Under the pieces are notes generated by a model that was not told the origin of the DNA, ran no database searches, and worked only from the letters and a program-made list of their open reading frames with translations. A stretch of DNA of 64,000 nucleotides, taken from NCBI GenBank assembly GCA_963791595.1, contig CAWBTF010000011.1:62001-126000 (forward strand). Reading direction: 5' to 3'. Origin of the DNA: JAEMQF01 sp963791595 (GTDB lineage: Bacteria > Pseudomonadota > Gammaproteobacteria > Burkholderiales > Burkholderiaceae_C). How positions within the stretch are numbered: position 1 is the first letter of the stretch; each line of letters starts with the position of its first letter. Below are positions 39,739 through 49,090 of this stretch, in pieces. The position numbers and the translations under genes were made by a program.

Positions 39739-42700
39739 ATGCGAAGCACTCACATTGCCGGCCGAGGCCGCTCGAATTCTCTCCGATGCGTTGGCTTGGC
39801 GATTGCCTGGATCGCACTGGGCAGTAGCGCGCTTGGCGCGAGCCCCGACATCGCCAAAGCGCCGCTGAGCACGGCCTCGCCGACGGAAGTCAAGCCCAAC
39901 GTGATGTTCACGCTCGACGATTCGCTCTCGATGAACGGCGCCTTCATGCCGGACGAGATGAGCAGCACGGGGAAGTACGGCTATTGGTCGTCGCAGTGCA
40001 ATGGCGTGGCCTACAACCCGGGGATCACCTACCCGTTGCCGGTCAATTCGACCGGAACAGCACTTGCCGCTGGAAGCCTGTCGGTGCTCGACGTCAACAC
40101 CGGCAGTCTGAACGATGTGAGAAACATTTCGTCGAGCGCGCCGACGATCGCTCTGGGAAGCATTACCGTCACGGTGAGTACGACGAACAACTATGGTAAC
40201 GGCCAAACCGTCACCCTGTACAGCGACACGACGCGCAGCAAATGGATGGTGGGCAGCGTCACGGCGCTCACCTCAACGACGTTGACTGTCAACGTTACGG
40301 CAACCTCAGGAAGCGGCACATTGGGAAGCCCCCGCGTTGGAAGAGGGCAGTCGACGCCGTACTACTACGACTACATTGGCCTTGCCGGCGTCAAACAGCC
40401 CAAGCTCGATTGGACTTACAGCACCGGCGGCGTGAATACGACGACCACCTTCTACACGGAGTGCATGAGGGACATCAGCGCGACGCCGGCCAGCAGCGTC
40501 TTCACGAAGAAATATGTGAGCGCCGAGACGGGAGTCAGCCCGGTCGACGAGCGGCAGAACTTCGCCAACTGGGCGCAGTACTACAGCACTCGAATGAAGA
40601 TGATGAAGGCCGGCGTGAGCCTGGCGTTCAAGAGCATCGACTCCAAGTACCGGGTGGGATTCAACACGATCAACTCGGCGTCGGTGACGGGCAGCGGTTT
40701 CCTCGACATCAAGGACTTCGGCGCGACGCACAAGGCCGACTTCTACAGCGCGCTGGACGATGCCAGTCCCGTGTCTGCCACGCCACTTCGCGGCGCTCTG
40801 TCCAAGGTGGGGCAGTACTTTGCGAAAAAGCGCTCCGGGCAAAGTTACGACCCGATCCAGTATTCATGCCAGAAGAACTTTCACATTCTGTCGACCGACG
40901 GTTACTGGAACACCTTCAGCGAGACCAGCAGCTACAAGCACCTGGCCCTCAACAACACCTCCGAAGTGGGTCAACAGGACGATACGGCTGTGCGGCCGAT
41001 GTGGGATGGTGCCTTTGCGACCTCCACCACGACGGAGAGTTGGAATACCACCAGCATCACGACAAGCCTGGTGGAAACGCCGCAGACGATCGTGTCGAAA
41101 TCGACGAGCTCGATCACGACGACGACACCGATCAGCGGCGAGACGCGAAACAGGTACGTGCTGCCGTTCAGAGTCAGTGTGGTTCGCAACAACGACCAGA
41201 TTACGCGCTGCCCATCGGGAACTGTTGGCGAGTGCACGATTGAGGTCGATACCACCAGCAACCACGGCTTCGAGACGGGTGACTCCGTCACGCTTGCTGG
41301 TGTCAGCAACGGCGTATACAACGGCACCTATACGATCACGAAGATCGACAACAACACGTACACCTACAAGCTGCCAAGCCGGCCTGCCAACAACGAAGGC
41401 ACCCCCAGGGGAACCAGCAGCTTCTCGTCGGGCGGCTGCCCGGCGGGCCAAGGCATGGTCGCGATTCAGGAGCAACGCAAAGACGAGAGCACGGTGTCGA
41501 CCACCTCAATCAAGACGACGACGACGAGCAGCGCGATGTACCGTGAAGTCACAACGACGGGAACGGTCACGCCCAAGACGATTACCACGGTCGTAGTAGA
41601 CGGCGTGCCGACCGTCACCGGCCCGAGCGACGGTACCGTCACGCCCCTTTCCGTCCCCGTCGCGACCGACACGATCATCTTGTCGGAATCTTCAGTCGCC
41701 GATCCACCCGTGGTCACCGCTGGAACGAACGTCATTCGGGACTGGACCGATGTGGGGCCAGTGACTTATAGCGCCTGCACGGCAAGCGTGCCCATCCCGA
41801 ACCCCACCGCTGCCACGTCATTCGTCGGCCCCGCGACGCAGAGCGCGCCAGTCGTGACCCTCGACCCGCCGCCAAACCCAGTCATTACGTCTGGAACAGC
41901 GGCTGCGCCGGTGGTCACCGGGCCCACCGAGACGGACAGCACCCACGTGACAAACACCGTGGTCAACGCCACCAGCGGCGGCCCCAGCAATACCTTGGCG
42001 GACGTTGCCATGTACTACTACAAAACCGACCTGCGCACCGCTGGGTTGAACAACTGCACCGGGGCGCCGGTGGGCTCGCCCATCGCCGTCCAGAATGATG
42101 TTTGCGCCAACAACGTGGCGCCGCGCGGTACTGAAGACGTGGCCTCCTGGCAGCATGTGACGACCTTCACACTGGGTCTCGGGGCGAACGGCACCCTCAA
42201 GTACGACCCGAACTACCTGACCCAGACGTCGGGTGATTTCTTCAACCTGAAACAGGGTGGCATTAACTGGCCCGTTCCCGTCGTGGCCAGCATCAACGCA
42301 GGCCCGGCGAACATCGACGACCTCTGGCACGCTGCAGTGAATGGTCGAGGCAAGTACTTCAGCGCAAGCGACCCGACCTCGCTCGCCAACAGCTTGAGCG
42401 GTGCGCTGGGAGAAATCGAGGCAAAGCTCGGGTCGGCGTCTGCTGCGGCGGCGAGCAACCTGCAGCCGGTGCTGGGCGACAACAAGTTGTTCGTGGCGCA
42501 ATACGTCACGGGCCGGTGGACCGGCGACGTCGTGGCGCTGGAAATCAACCCGGTGAGCGGCGCGATTTCGAAGACCCCCGCATGGAGTGCGAAGACCAAG
42601 CTCGATGCCAGAATCGTCGCCAACGTGGTGCCACGCGACATTCGCTACTTCAAGAAGGACGCAGCCCCCAACAACACGGGTCAGTTGCGCTCGTTCACCT

Positions 42701-44376
42701 ACGCCGACCTGGACAGCATGGGCCTCGCTGGAGACTTCAGCAACGCCTGTAGCAAGTGGCCCGCATCGTCTTGTTCGACGTTCCTGCCTGCCGATGTCGC
42801 CACCGCAAATTCCGCATCGAACATGGTGGACTGGCTACGTGGCGTCGACAACACTGTGTATCGAAAGCGCATCACCCATCCATCGGGGGGAGGCAGCGCG
42901 CTGGGCGACATCGTCGGAGGTGCGCCAATCTACGTTTCCAAGCCGCCGTTCAACTACACCGAAAACGGCTACGTGAGTTGGGCCAATGCCAGGGCGAGTC
43001 GCCCCGGAACAGTCTATGTGGCAGCGAACGACGGGATGCTGCACGCATTTGCCGGCGGAATTGGCGACACCGGCGAAGAACGCTGGGCGTTCATGCCCTC
43101 CGAGATCATGGCCAAGGCGTACAAGCTGGCCGACCCCAACTACGTTCACGAATACTTTGTCGATGGTGCCCCGGTGCTCGGGGACGTCTACGACCCGGTG
43201 GCGGCCACCTGGAAGACGATCCTGGTCGGTGGCCTGGGCGCTGGTGGCCGAAGCTACTACGCGTTGGACGTTACTGACCCGCTCGACCCGAAAGCGTTGT
43301 GGGAGTTTTCCAACCCGAACCTCGGATTGACGTTCGGCAACCCGATCATCACGAAACGCAAAGACGGCAATTGGTACGTTGTGTTCGCATCCGGGCACAA
43401 CAGCAACGTCTTGCCGGGCGTGGGCGATGGCAACGGGCATCTGTTCGTGCTGAATGCGCTGACCGGTGCCCTGGTCCTGGACGTTGAAACTTTCACCTCA
43501 GGAACCACCAAAGCGGGATCGGTCACAACGCCCAGCGGACTTTCGAAGATCAATGTCTGGGTCGATTCCGACATCGACAACACAGCCAAGCGCTTCTACG
43601 GCGGTGATTTGCTGGGCAACGTCTGGCGCTTCTCCATTGACGACTGGGGACTGGGATTGCCGAACCCAGCCGCTATGCGGCTGGCGAATCTACAGGTCAG
43701 CGGTATTGCGCAGCCCATCACGACGCAGGTGGCGCTGGCGGAAGTCGCGCAAGGCGTCGCGAAGTATCCGGTGGTGTATGTCGGTACCGGGAAATATCTC
43801 GAAGCGTCGGACCTAGGCAATACAGCGCAACAATCGGTCTATGCGTTGAAAGATTCCATGACCGGAACAGGGCTGGCCGACGTGCGCGGTGGTACGACCT
43901 TGGTGCCCCAGACGCTGACGGAGACGACCGACGCGAACGGTGCGATCATTAGACAAGTGACCAAAGACCCCGTTGACTGGACCACCAAGAACGGCTGGTA
44001 CGTTGACTTGCTTACCCCGGGCGAGCGCGTCAACGTCGATCCGCAGTTAATCTTCAATACGCTGACAGTGGCCGCGAACATTCCCAGCGACGATGCATGC
44101 GTGATCGGAGGCTCCTCATTCCTCTATCGGTTCGACATCGGGACAGGCGGCAGTGCATACAACGGGACGAACACCGTCGGTACATGGCTGGGCAACTCCA
44201 TGGTTGTCGGCCTGAGTTTCGTCCAGCTGCAGAAGGACGGAGGTGCCGCAGGGTCAGGCGACACGATTACCATCACAGTGGATAACGGCGGCAATACGAG
44301 CACGAGCAGAGTGCCGGATCCGTCGAGTAGTTCTGTCGCCACTAAACGAACCTCATGGCGGGAAATCGTGGACTGA
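39739..44376 (+). CDS. pilY1: PilY1-type pilus tip adhesin, large
   Basis: PilY1 caps the pilus, mediates adhesion and surface sensing, and helps prime assembly. The 1545-residue protein is longer than the about 1160 of P. aeruginosa. It has a signal peptide ending near SSALGAS. A von Willebrand A-like domain follows, with MIDAS motif DDSLSM near residue 59, interrupted by a beta module at about 134-202. A second beta module lies at about 474-545 and a Thr/Ser/Pro-rich linker at about 578-750. The C-terminal PilY1 beta-propeller carries VYVAANDGMLHAFAGG and WVDSDIDNTAKRFYGGD, the latter resembling the calcium loop. The ATG at 39739 is set by AGGGAGA at 39725-39731. Confidence 0.92.
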   Translation: MRSTHIAGRGRSNSLRCVGLAIAWIALGSSALGASPDIAKAPLSTASPTEVKPNVMFTLDDSLSMNGAFMPDEMSSTGKYGYWSSQCNGVAYNPGITYPLPVNSTGTALAAGSLSVLDVNTGSLNDVRNISSSAPTIALGSITVTVSTTNNYGNGQTVTLYSDTTRSKWMVGSVTALTSTTLTVNVTATSGSGTLGSPRVGRGQSTPYYYDYIGLAGVKQPKLDWTYSTGGVNTTTTFYTECMRDISATPASSVFTKKYVSAETGVSPVDERQNFANWAQYYSTRMKMMKAGVSLAFKSIDSKYRVGFNTINSASVTGSGFLDIKDFGATHKADFYSALDDASPVSATPLRGALSKVGQYFAKKRSGQSYDPIQYSCQKNFHILSTDGYWNTFSETSSYKHLALNNTSEVGQQDDTAVRPMWDGAFATSTTTESWNTTSITTSLVETPQTIVSKSTSSITTTTPISGETRNRYVLPFRVSVVRNNDQITRCPSGTVGECTIEVDTTSNHGFETGDSVTLAGVSNGVYNGTYTITKIDNNTYTYKLPSRPANNEGTPRGTSSFSSGGCPAGQGMVAIQEQRKDESTVSTTSIKTTTTSSAMYREVTTTGTVTPKTITTVVVDGVPTVTGPSDGTVTPLSVPVATDTIILSESSVADPPVVTAGTNVIRDWTDVGPVTYSACTASVPIPNPTAATSFVGPATQSAPVVTLDPPPNPVITSGTAAAPVVTGPTETDSTHVTNTVVNATSGGPSNTLADVAMYYYKTDLRTAGLNNCTGAPVGSPIAVQNDVCANNVAPRGTEDVASWQHVTTFTLGLGANGTLKYDPNYLTQTSGDFFNLKQGGINWPVPVVASINAGPANIDDLWHAAVNGRGKYFSASDPTSLANSLSGALGEIEAKLGSASAAAASNLQPVLGDNKLFVAQYVTGRWTGDVVALEINPVSGAISKTPAWSAKTKLDARIVANVVPRDIRYFKKDAAPNNTGQLRSFTYADLDSMGLAGDFSNACSKWPASSCSTFLPADVATANSASNMVDWLRGVDNTVYRKRITHPSGGGSALGDIVGGAPIYVSKPPFNYTENGYVSWANARASRPGTVYVAANDGMLHAFAGGIGDTGEERWAFMPSEIMAKAYKLADPNYVHEYFVDGAPVLGDVYDPVAATWKTILVGGLGAGGRSYYALDVTDPLDPKALWEFSNPNLGLTFGNPIITKRKDGNWYVVFASGHNSNVLPGVGDGNGHLFVLNALTGALVLDVETFTSGTTKAGSVTTPSGLSKINVWVDSDIDNTAKRFYGGDLLGNVWRFSIDDWGLGLPNPAAMRLANLQVSGIAQPITTQVALAEVAQGVAKYPVVYVGTGKYLEASDLGNTAQQSVYALKDSMTGTGLADVRGGTTLVPQTLTETTDANGAIIRQVTKDPVDWTTKNGWYVDLLTPGERVNVDPQLIFNTLTVAANIPSDDACVIGGSSFLYRFDIGTGGSAYNGTNTVGTWLGNSMVVGLSFVQLQKDGGAAGSGDTITITVDNGGNTSTSRVPDPSSSSVATKRTSWREIVD

Positions 44377-45086
44377 ATTGGCAGTGGCGAAGCACCGGCG
44401 TGGTGTTGCCGCAGCGCAATTCGTGGGGCTGGGATTGGCGAATCCTCGAGCCGGTGCTGGTCAGCGCCACGCTGGCCCTTAGCCTGCACGCTGTGGTGTT
44501 TTCCGTACCTGCGCGGTTGCAGCGGCCGTTGAATTCTTCAGCGTGGCCGTCGATGGTCCAAGCGGTGAATGTACGTTCAGTGCCTGGGAGCAACAGGTCC
44601 ACGACACACGTCGATCAGGGTTCGCCGGAAAGCGCCACGGTCGCCCCGGGCTTGCCCGTCGATTCGCGGCCACCTACACGATTCGAGCCCAAAGTCGACA
44701 CCGGCCTTAGATCGACCCATGACCGGGCGACGCCCCCAGTAGGTGCGATGGCGATTCGAGTCGCCGGGGTCTCCGGTGACGATGACTTCTTCCCACGCCA
44801 TGCACTCGACGTCGGCCCGTACCCGGCAGCGCCTGTGCTGATCGAATACCCGCCCGTCAGAGGCAAGGGTGGTACCCATGCCAGCGAACTCTCGATTTTC
44901 ATCGACGAAACGGGCAAGGTCGTCAACGTTCGTGTCGATGGTCAGCCTCTACCTCAGGTCATGGAAGAGGCTGCGCGCAGTGCATTCATGGACGCTGCGT
45001 TCTCCCCCGGACTGGTCGACGGCTTACCGGTTCGCTCGAGAATTCGAATCGAGGTCACTTTTCAAGCGGGCGCGGCCCCGCGTTGA
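44355..45086 (+). CDS. TonB-like protein coupled to PilY1
   Basis: This 243-residue protein starts inside the 3' end of pilY1 (22-bp overlap). It has a short cytoplasmic tail, one membrane helix at about 33-52, a Pro/Ser-rich periplasmic linker, and a C-terminal alpha-beta domain. ELSIFIDETGKVVNVRVDG followed by AFMDAAFSPGLVDGLPVRSR matches the TonB C-terminal pattern (LxxxIDxxGxVxxV, then FxPaxxxGxPVxSR). No exbB/exbD genes are nearby, and the usual long Pro-Lys linker is weak. It may be a T4P accessory factor rather than a true energy transducer. The domain call is moderate; the function is unknown. Confidence 0.65.
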   Translation: MAGNRGLNWQWRSTGVVLPQRNSWGWDWRILEPVLVSATLALSLHAVVFSVPARLQRPLNSSAWPSMVQAVNVRSVPGSNRSTTHVDQGSPESATVAPGLPVDSRPPTRFEPKVDTGLRSTHDRATPPVGAMAIRVAGVSGDDDFFPRHALDVGPYPAAPVLIEYPPVRGKGGTHASELSIFIDETGKVVNVRVDGQPLPQVMEEAARSAFMDAAFSPGLVDGLPVRSRIRIEVTFQAGAAPR

Positions 45087-45254
45087 TTCGCGCCGATCGC
45101 TCCGTGGCGCGCCGCTGCTCGACAGCGCGCCTCGTCATGTCGAATGGTTTGCAGGGATTGCGTGCGACAATCGTTTCGGCTCAGCGACCGAAATTGCGGT
45201 TATGTTCCGGGCCGCACCACCGAACTGCTGCCGGCATGCCCGGCTCACCAGCGC

Positions 45255-46064
45255 GTGAGTTCAAACACCCTCATCGAGATCGACCACGTCACCTTCGGCT
45301 ACGACAAAAGCCGAACGATCCTCAACGATGTGTCGTTGCAGTTCGGTCGCGGCAAGGTCACTTCGATCCTCGGCGGGTCGGGATGCGGCAAAACGACGTT
45401 GTTGCGCTTGATCGGCGGCGTGCACGCGGCAACGCAGGGTGTCGTACGGTTTGATGGTGAAGTCGTCGACGCGCGGAACGTCGAGCAACTCTTCCGTCTG
45501 CGGCGACGCCTGGGCATGCTGTTCCAGTTCGGTGCGCTTTTCACCGACCTCACGGTGTTCGAGAACGTTGCATTTCCCTTGCGCGAGCACACCGATCTGG
45601 ACGACGCGATGATTCGCGACATCGTGCTGATGAAACTCAATGCCGTCGGCTTGCGCGGTGCGGCGCCGCTGCGCATCTCCGAGATTTCGGGAGGCATGGC
45701 GCGCCGCGTCGCGCTCGCGCGTGCGATCGCGCTCGACCCGGAGGTCATCATGTACGACGAGCCCTTTGCCGGGCTCGACCCGATCTCGATGGCGGTGGCG
45801 GCGAACCTGATCCGCACCTTGAACGACACGACCGGTGCCACGTCGCTGATCGTGTCGCACGACGTGCAGGAGTGTTTCAGCATCTGTGACTACGCCTACC
45901 TGTTGTCATCGCAAGGGCGCGTCGTGGCGCATGGCAAGCCCGCGGAACTGCAGGCGTCAGACGACCCGGAAGTGCGGCAGTTCATTCGCGGTGAACCCGA
46001 TGGCCCGGTGCGGTTTCACTACCCGGCTCGGCCACTCGCCGAGGAACTGGGGCTCGGCGCATGA
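45255..46064 (+). CDS. mlaF: Phospholipid ABC transporter ATPase MlaF
   Basis: MlaF is the cytoplasmic ATPase of the Mla complex, which moves phospholipids between the inner and outer membranes to keep the outer leaflet LPS-rich. The 269-residue protein has Walker A GGSGCGKTT at 40-48, the MlaF-type signature EISGGMARRVALARAI, and Walker B VIMYDEPFAGLD with the switch His in VSHDVQE. It starts with GTG at 45255; the open frame upstream lacks similarity. Its stop overlaps mlaE by 4 bp. It opens the mlaFEDACB operon. Confidence 0.92.
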   Translation: MSSNTLIEIDHVTFGYDKSRTILNDVSLQFGRGKVTSILGGSGCGKTTLLRLIGGVHAATQGVVRFDGEVVDARNVEQLFRLRRRLGMLFQFGALFTDLTVFENVAFPLREHTDLDDAMIRDIVLMKLNAVGLRGAAPLRISEISGGMARRVALARAIALDPEVIMYDEPFAGLDPISMAVAANLIRTLNDTTGATSLIVSHDVQECFSICDYAYLLSSQGRVVAHGKPAELQASDDPEVRQFIRGEPDGPVRFHYPARPLAEELGLGA

Positions 46065-46843
46065 TTTCGCTGGTTGCTTCGTTCGGACGCGTCGTGCTTG
46101 ATGTGATGTACGCGCTGGGTCACCATGCTTTCTTCTTCACCGACCTGTTGCGCACTCTGCCCCAGGCAAGCCGCCGCCCGTTCCTCGTGGTGGCGCAGGT
46201 GCATGCGATCGGCAACCGCTCGCTGATCATCATCCTGGCTTCCGGGACAGCGGTGGGCTTTGTACTCGCGCTGCAGATGTATTACGCGCTTGTCAAGTAC
46301 GGTGCGGCAGAATCGCTTGGGCTGGTGGTGAACCTTTCGCTGGTGCGTGAACTCGGACCGGTGGTCACCGCGTTGCTGTTTGCCGGTCGCGCAGGCACGT
46401 CGTTGACGGCGGAGATCGGCTTGATGAAGGCGGGCGAACAGATCGCCGCGATGGAGATGATGGCGATCGACCCGAAAAGCCGCGTCCTGGCGCCGCGACT
46501 TTTGGGTGGCATTGTCTCGATGCCGATCCTGGCGATTCTGTTCTCTGCCGTCGGTATCCTTGGTGCCTATGTCGTCGCGGTGCTGCTGATCGGCGTTGAT
46601 TCAGGCAACTTCTGGTCCATCATGCAAAGCGGCGTGGATGTGCAACGCGATGTCGGAAACGGGATTGTCAAGAGCATGGTGTTCGGCGTGATCTGTACCT
46701 TTGTCGCCTTGTACCAGGGTTACGAGACCCAGGCGACTCCGGAGGGAGTTGCTCATGCCACCACACGCACCGTCGTGATCTCGTCGCTGGCCGTGCTTTG
46801 CATGGACTTCATACTCACGGCGATGATGTTCTCGACACCGTAG
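46061..46843 (+). CDS. mlaE: Phospholipid ABC transporter permease MlaE
   Basis: MlaE is the integral inner-membrane permease. The 260-residue protein has about five hydrophobic helices and the MlaE hallmark loop ELGPVVTALLFAGRAGTSLTAEIG near residues 106-129, followed by MKAGEQIAAMEMMAIDP. It overlaps mlaF by 4 bp. Together with MlaF, MlaD and MlaB it forms the inner-membrane complex. Confidence 0.93.
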   Translation: MISLVASFGRVVLDVMYALGHHAFFFTDLLRTLPQASRRPFLVVAQVHAIGNRSLIIILASGTAVGFVLALQMYYALVKYGAAESLGLVVNLSLVRELGPVVTALLFAGRAGTSLTAEIGLMKAGEQIAAMEMMAIDPKSRVLAPRLLGGIVSMPILAILFSAVGILGAYVVAVLLIGVDSGNFWSIMQSGVDVQRDVGNGIVKSMVFGVICTFVALYQGYETQATPEGVAHATTRTVVISSLAVLCMDFILTAMMFSTP

Positions 46844-46860
46844 GCGGAGGAAACAAGAAA

Positions 46861-47349
46861 ATGGGCAAGAAGGGAATTGAAACGCTGGTCGGCGTGTTCG
46901 TGTTGCTGGGCATCGCGGGGCTGGTGTTTCTGGCGCTGAAGGCGGCCAACCTCGGCAGCTTCAATGCGGGAAGCACCTACTCGCTGGTCGCGCGTTTCGA
47001 CAATATCGGCGGGCTGAAGAAACAGGCCCCGGTACGAAGCGCCGGCGTCACGGTGGGCCGCGTGGTGGCGATCGAGCTGGACCGAAAGACGTATCAGGGC
47101 GTGGTGCGAATGGAGGTCGATTCGAAGGTCGAGTTTCCGAAGGACTCGTCGGCGCGCATCCTGACGGCCGGATTGCTCGGCGACCAATACATTGGCGTCG
47201 AACCCGGAGCTGACGAGAAAAATCTCGCTGCAGGTGACGTCATCAAGCAGACCCAGTCGGCCGTGGTCTTGGAAAGTCTGATCAGCCAATTTCTGTTCAA
47301 CAAGGCCGCGGACGCGGGTGCGGGCGAGGCGGGCGGGGCGAAAAAGTGA
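46861..47349 (+). CDS. mlaD: Phospholipid-binding MCE protein MlaD
   Basis: MlaD is a bitopic protein whose hexameric MCE ring forms a lipid channel in the periplasm. The 162-residue protein has an N-terminal membrane helix at about 7-26 and one MCE domain with ARFDNIGGLKKQAPVRSAGV and GLLGDQYIGVEPG. The ATG at 46861 follows GCGGAGGA; a longer in-frame start at 46798 lies inside mlaE and is unlikely. It is short but within the usual MlaD range, and overlaps mlaA by 4 bp. Confidence 0.93.
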   Translation: MGKKGIETLVGVFVLLGIAGLVFLALKAANLGSFNAGSTYSLVARFDNIGGLKKQAPVRSAGVTVGRVVAIELDRKTYQGVVRMEVDSKVEFPKDSSARILTAGLLGDQYIGVEPGADEKNLAAGDVIKQTQSAVVLESLISQFLFNKAADAGAGEAGGAKK

Positions 47350-48137
47350 ACCCTGCTGTCCGGCTTCTCCGGCGGTGCATCGGCCTGTGGTTCCTGATCG
47401 CGATGATGGCGCCGTTGATGCTGGGCTGTGCCACCGTCGCTACTTCGCAGGCAGGGCCCGGCAACCCGCGCGACCCCTGGGAGAACTGGAATCGAAACGT
47501 GTTCGCGTTCAACGAGGTGCTGGACGACTATGTGCTTGCGCCGGTTGCGAAGGGCTATGAAAAGGTCACGCCGCGTTTCTTTCGCCAGGGGGTGAAGAAC
47601 TTCTTCAACAATTTCGCCGACGTTTGGTCCGCCGTCAACAACGTTCTGCAAGGAAAGGGCGAGCGTGCCTTCACCGACGTGGTGCGCGTCGGAACGAATA
47701 CGGTTCTCGGCATTGGAGGCCTGTTCGATATCGCCAGCGAGGCAGGCATCGAACCCACCTTCGAAGACTTCGGTCAAACGCTCGGGCATTGGGGGCTCGC
47801 CCCCGGCCCGTACGTAGTGTGGCCGCTGTTCGGGCCGTCCAACGTTCGCGAATCGTTCGCCCTGCCACTGGACCGCGGCGTTTCGCCGATGCTGGCAGTT
47901 CGAGACGACAAGGTGCAGTGGGGTTTGGGCGCACTGCAAATCATCAATGTGCGGGCCGAGCTGCTGGGGGCGAGCCGGTTCCTCGACGACGCGGGCTTGG
48001 ACAAGTACAGTTTCGTGCGTGACGCTTACCTGCAACGGCGTCGCAATCTCGTGTTCGACGGTGACCCTCCCGAAGAGCCGTCGCCTGCGGAGCCCGCCGA
48101 GCCAGCGGCGACAGAACCCGATTCGAAAAGAAAGTGA
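47346..48137 (+). CDS. mlaA: Outer-membrane lipoprotein MlaA (VacJ)
   Basis: MlaA sits in the outer membrane and removes misplaced phospholipids from the outer leaflet, handing them to MlaC. The 263-residue protein has a lipoprotein signal ending in LMLGCATV near residue 28 and the VacJ signature DPWENWNRNVFAFNEVLDDY, then FFNNFADVWSAVNNVLQGK and LGHWGLAPGPYVVWPLFGPS. It has an added Pro/Glu/Ala-rich tail. It begins with GTG at 47346, overlapping mlaD. Having mlaA inside the operon is usual in betaproteobacteria, unlike E. coli where it is separate. Confidence 0.93.
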   Translation: MNPAVRLLRRCIGLWFLIAMMAPLMLGCATVATSQAGPGNPRDPWENWNRNVFAFNEVLDDYVLAPVAKGYEKVTPRFFRQGVKNFFNNFADVWSAVNNVLQGKGERAFTDVVRVGTNTVLGIGGLFDIASEAGIEPTFEDFGQTLGHWGLAPGPYVVWPLFGPSNVRESFALPLDRGVSPMLAVRDDKVQWGLGALQIINVRAELLGASRFLDDAGLDKYSFVRDAYLQRRRNLVFDGDPPEEPSPAEPAEPAATEPDSKRK

Positions 48138-48148
48138 TGGAGAAGACC

Positions 48149-48778
48149 ATGAATGCAATTCGCCGGTTGGTGCTTGTGCCTCTCGCCGCGGCTTCCCTGC
48201 TGGGTGCGGCGATATCGCAAGCGCAAACGATCAAGGCCCCCGACACGCTCATCAAGGAAGTGTCGATCGACGTGATCGAGACGGTCAAGGCCGACAAGAG
48301 CATCCAGTCGGGGGATGTGCAGAAGGTGATCGCACTCGTCGATGCGAAGGTGATGCCGCATGTCAATTTCCAGCGCATGACGGCGTCGGCTGTCGGGCGC
48401 CATTGGCGCCAGGCCACCCCAGAACAGCAGAAGAACCTGCAGGACGAGTTCAAGGTTCTGCTGGTTCGCACCTATTCGGGGGCGTTGGCGCAGGTCAAGG
48501 ACCAGTCCGTCCAGATCAAGCCGATGCGCGGCAACGCCGACGACACGGAGGTCGTGGTTCGCACCGAAGTGCGCGGCAAGGGCGACCCGATCCAGCTCGA
48601 CTATCGCCTCGAGAAGTCGGCTGACGGCTGGAGAATCTACGATGTCAACGTGCTCGGCGTCTGGCTGGTCGAGAACTATCGCAACAGTTTCGCGCAGGAG
48701 ATCAGTGCGAGTGGAATCGACGGCCTGCTGGTCAAGCTCGCCGAACGCAACAAGGCGGCCAAGGGCGGGAAGACCTGA
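48149..48778 (+). CDS. mlaC: Periplasmic phospholipid-binding protein MlaC
   Basis: MlaC is the soluble lipid shuttle between MlaA and MlaFEDB. The 209-residue protein has a Sec signal ending in AISQAQT near residue 24 and the MlaC blocks MPHVNFQRMTASAVGRHW, LVRTYSGAL and WRIYDVNVLGVWLVENYR. The ATG at 48149 is chosen because GGAGAAG ends three bases before it and the signal peptide then has normal length; ATG 48137, overlapping the mlaA stop, is a possible alternative. Confidence 0.92.
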   Translation: MNAIRRLVLVPLAAASLLGAAISQAQTIKAPDTLIKEVSIDVIETVKADKSIQSGDVQKVIALVDAKVMPHVNFQRMTASAVGRHWRQATPEQQKNLQDEFKVLLVRTYSGALAQVKDQSVQIKPMRGNADDTEVVVRTEVRGKGDPIQLDYRLEKSADGWRIYDVNVLGVWLVENYRNSFAQEISASGIDGLLVKLAERNKAAKGGKT

Positions 48779-48781
48779 GCC

Positions 48782-49063
48782 ATGTTGCTGCTGCCGGCAA
48801 CGCTGACGGCGCGCGAAGCGCGCGACACCTTGCGCATGCTGACGCAGGCGATCAAAGCGCAGGCCGACGGCGTGGTGGTCGACGCTTCGAGCCTGGTGCA
48901 GTTCGATACCGCGGCACTTTCGGTGCTGCTCGAGTGCCAGCGCCATGCCATCGCCTGGGGCAAAGCCTTCGCCGTGCGCGAGCCGCCTGCCAAGCTGACG
49001 GCTCTGGCCAAGCTGTACGGTGTCGACGTTCTGCTGATGCGCCCCGCGACCGCGCCTGCCTGA
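48782..49063 (+). CDS. mlaB: Mla STAS-domain protein MlaB
   Basis: MlaB is a cytoplasmic STAS-domain protein that binds MlaF and is needed for the transporter's activity. The 93-residue protein shows the STAS core GVVVDASSLVQFDTAALSVL with the conserved Thr/Ser region that can be regulated in anti-sigma antagonist relatives. It is three bases after mlaC and closes the operon; the next gene is on the other strand. Confidence 0.87.
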   Translation: MLLLPATLTAREARDTLRMLTQAIKAQADGVVVDASSLVQFDTAALSVLLECQRHAIAWGKAFAVREPPAKLTALAKLYGVDVLLMRPATAPA

Positions 49064-49090
49064 AACTGGGTCGCGGTAGCGAGTTTTGCG

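Noticed and set aside
46061..49063. mlaA inside the mla operon considered as a novel arrangement
   Set aside because: This gene order is usual in betaproteobacteria, so it is not new.
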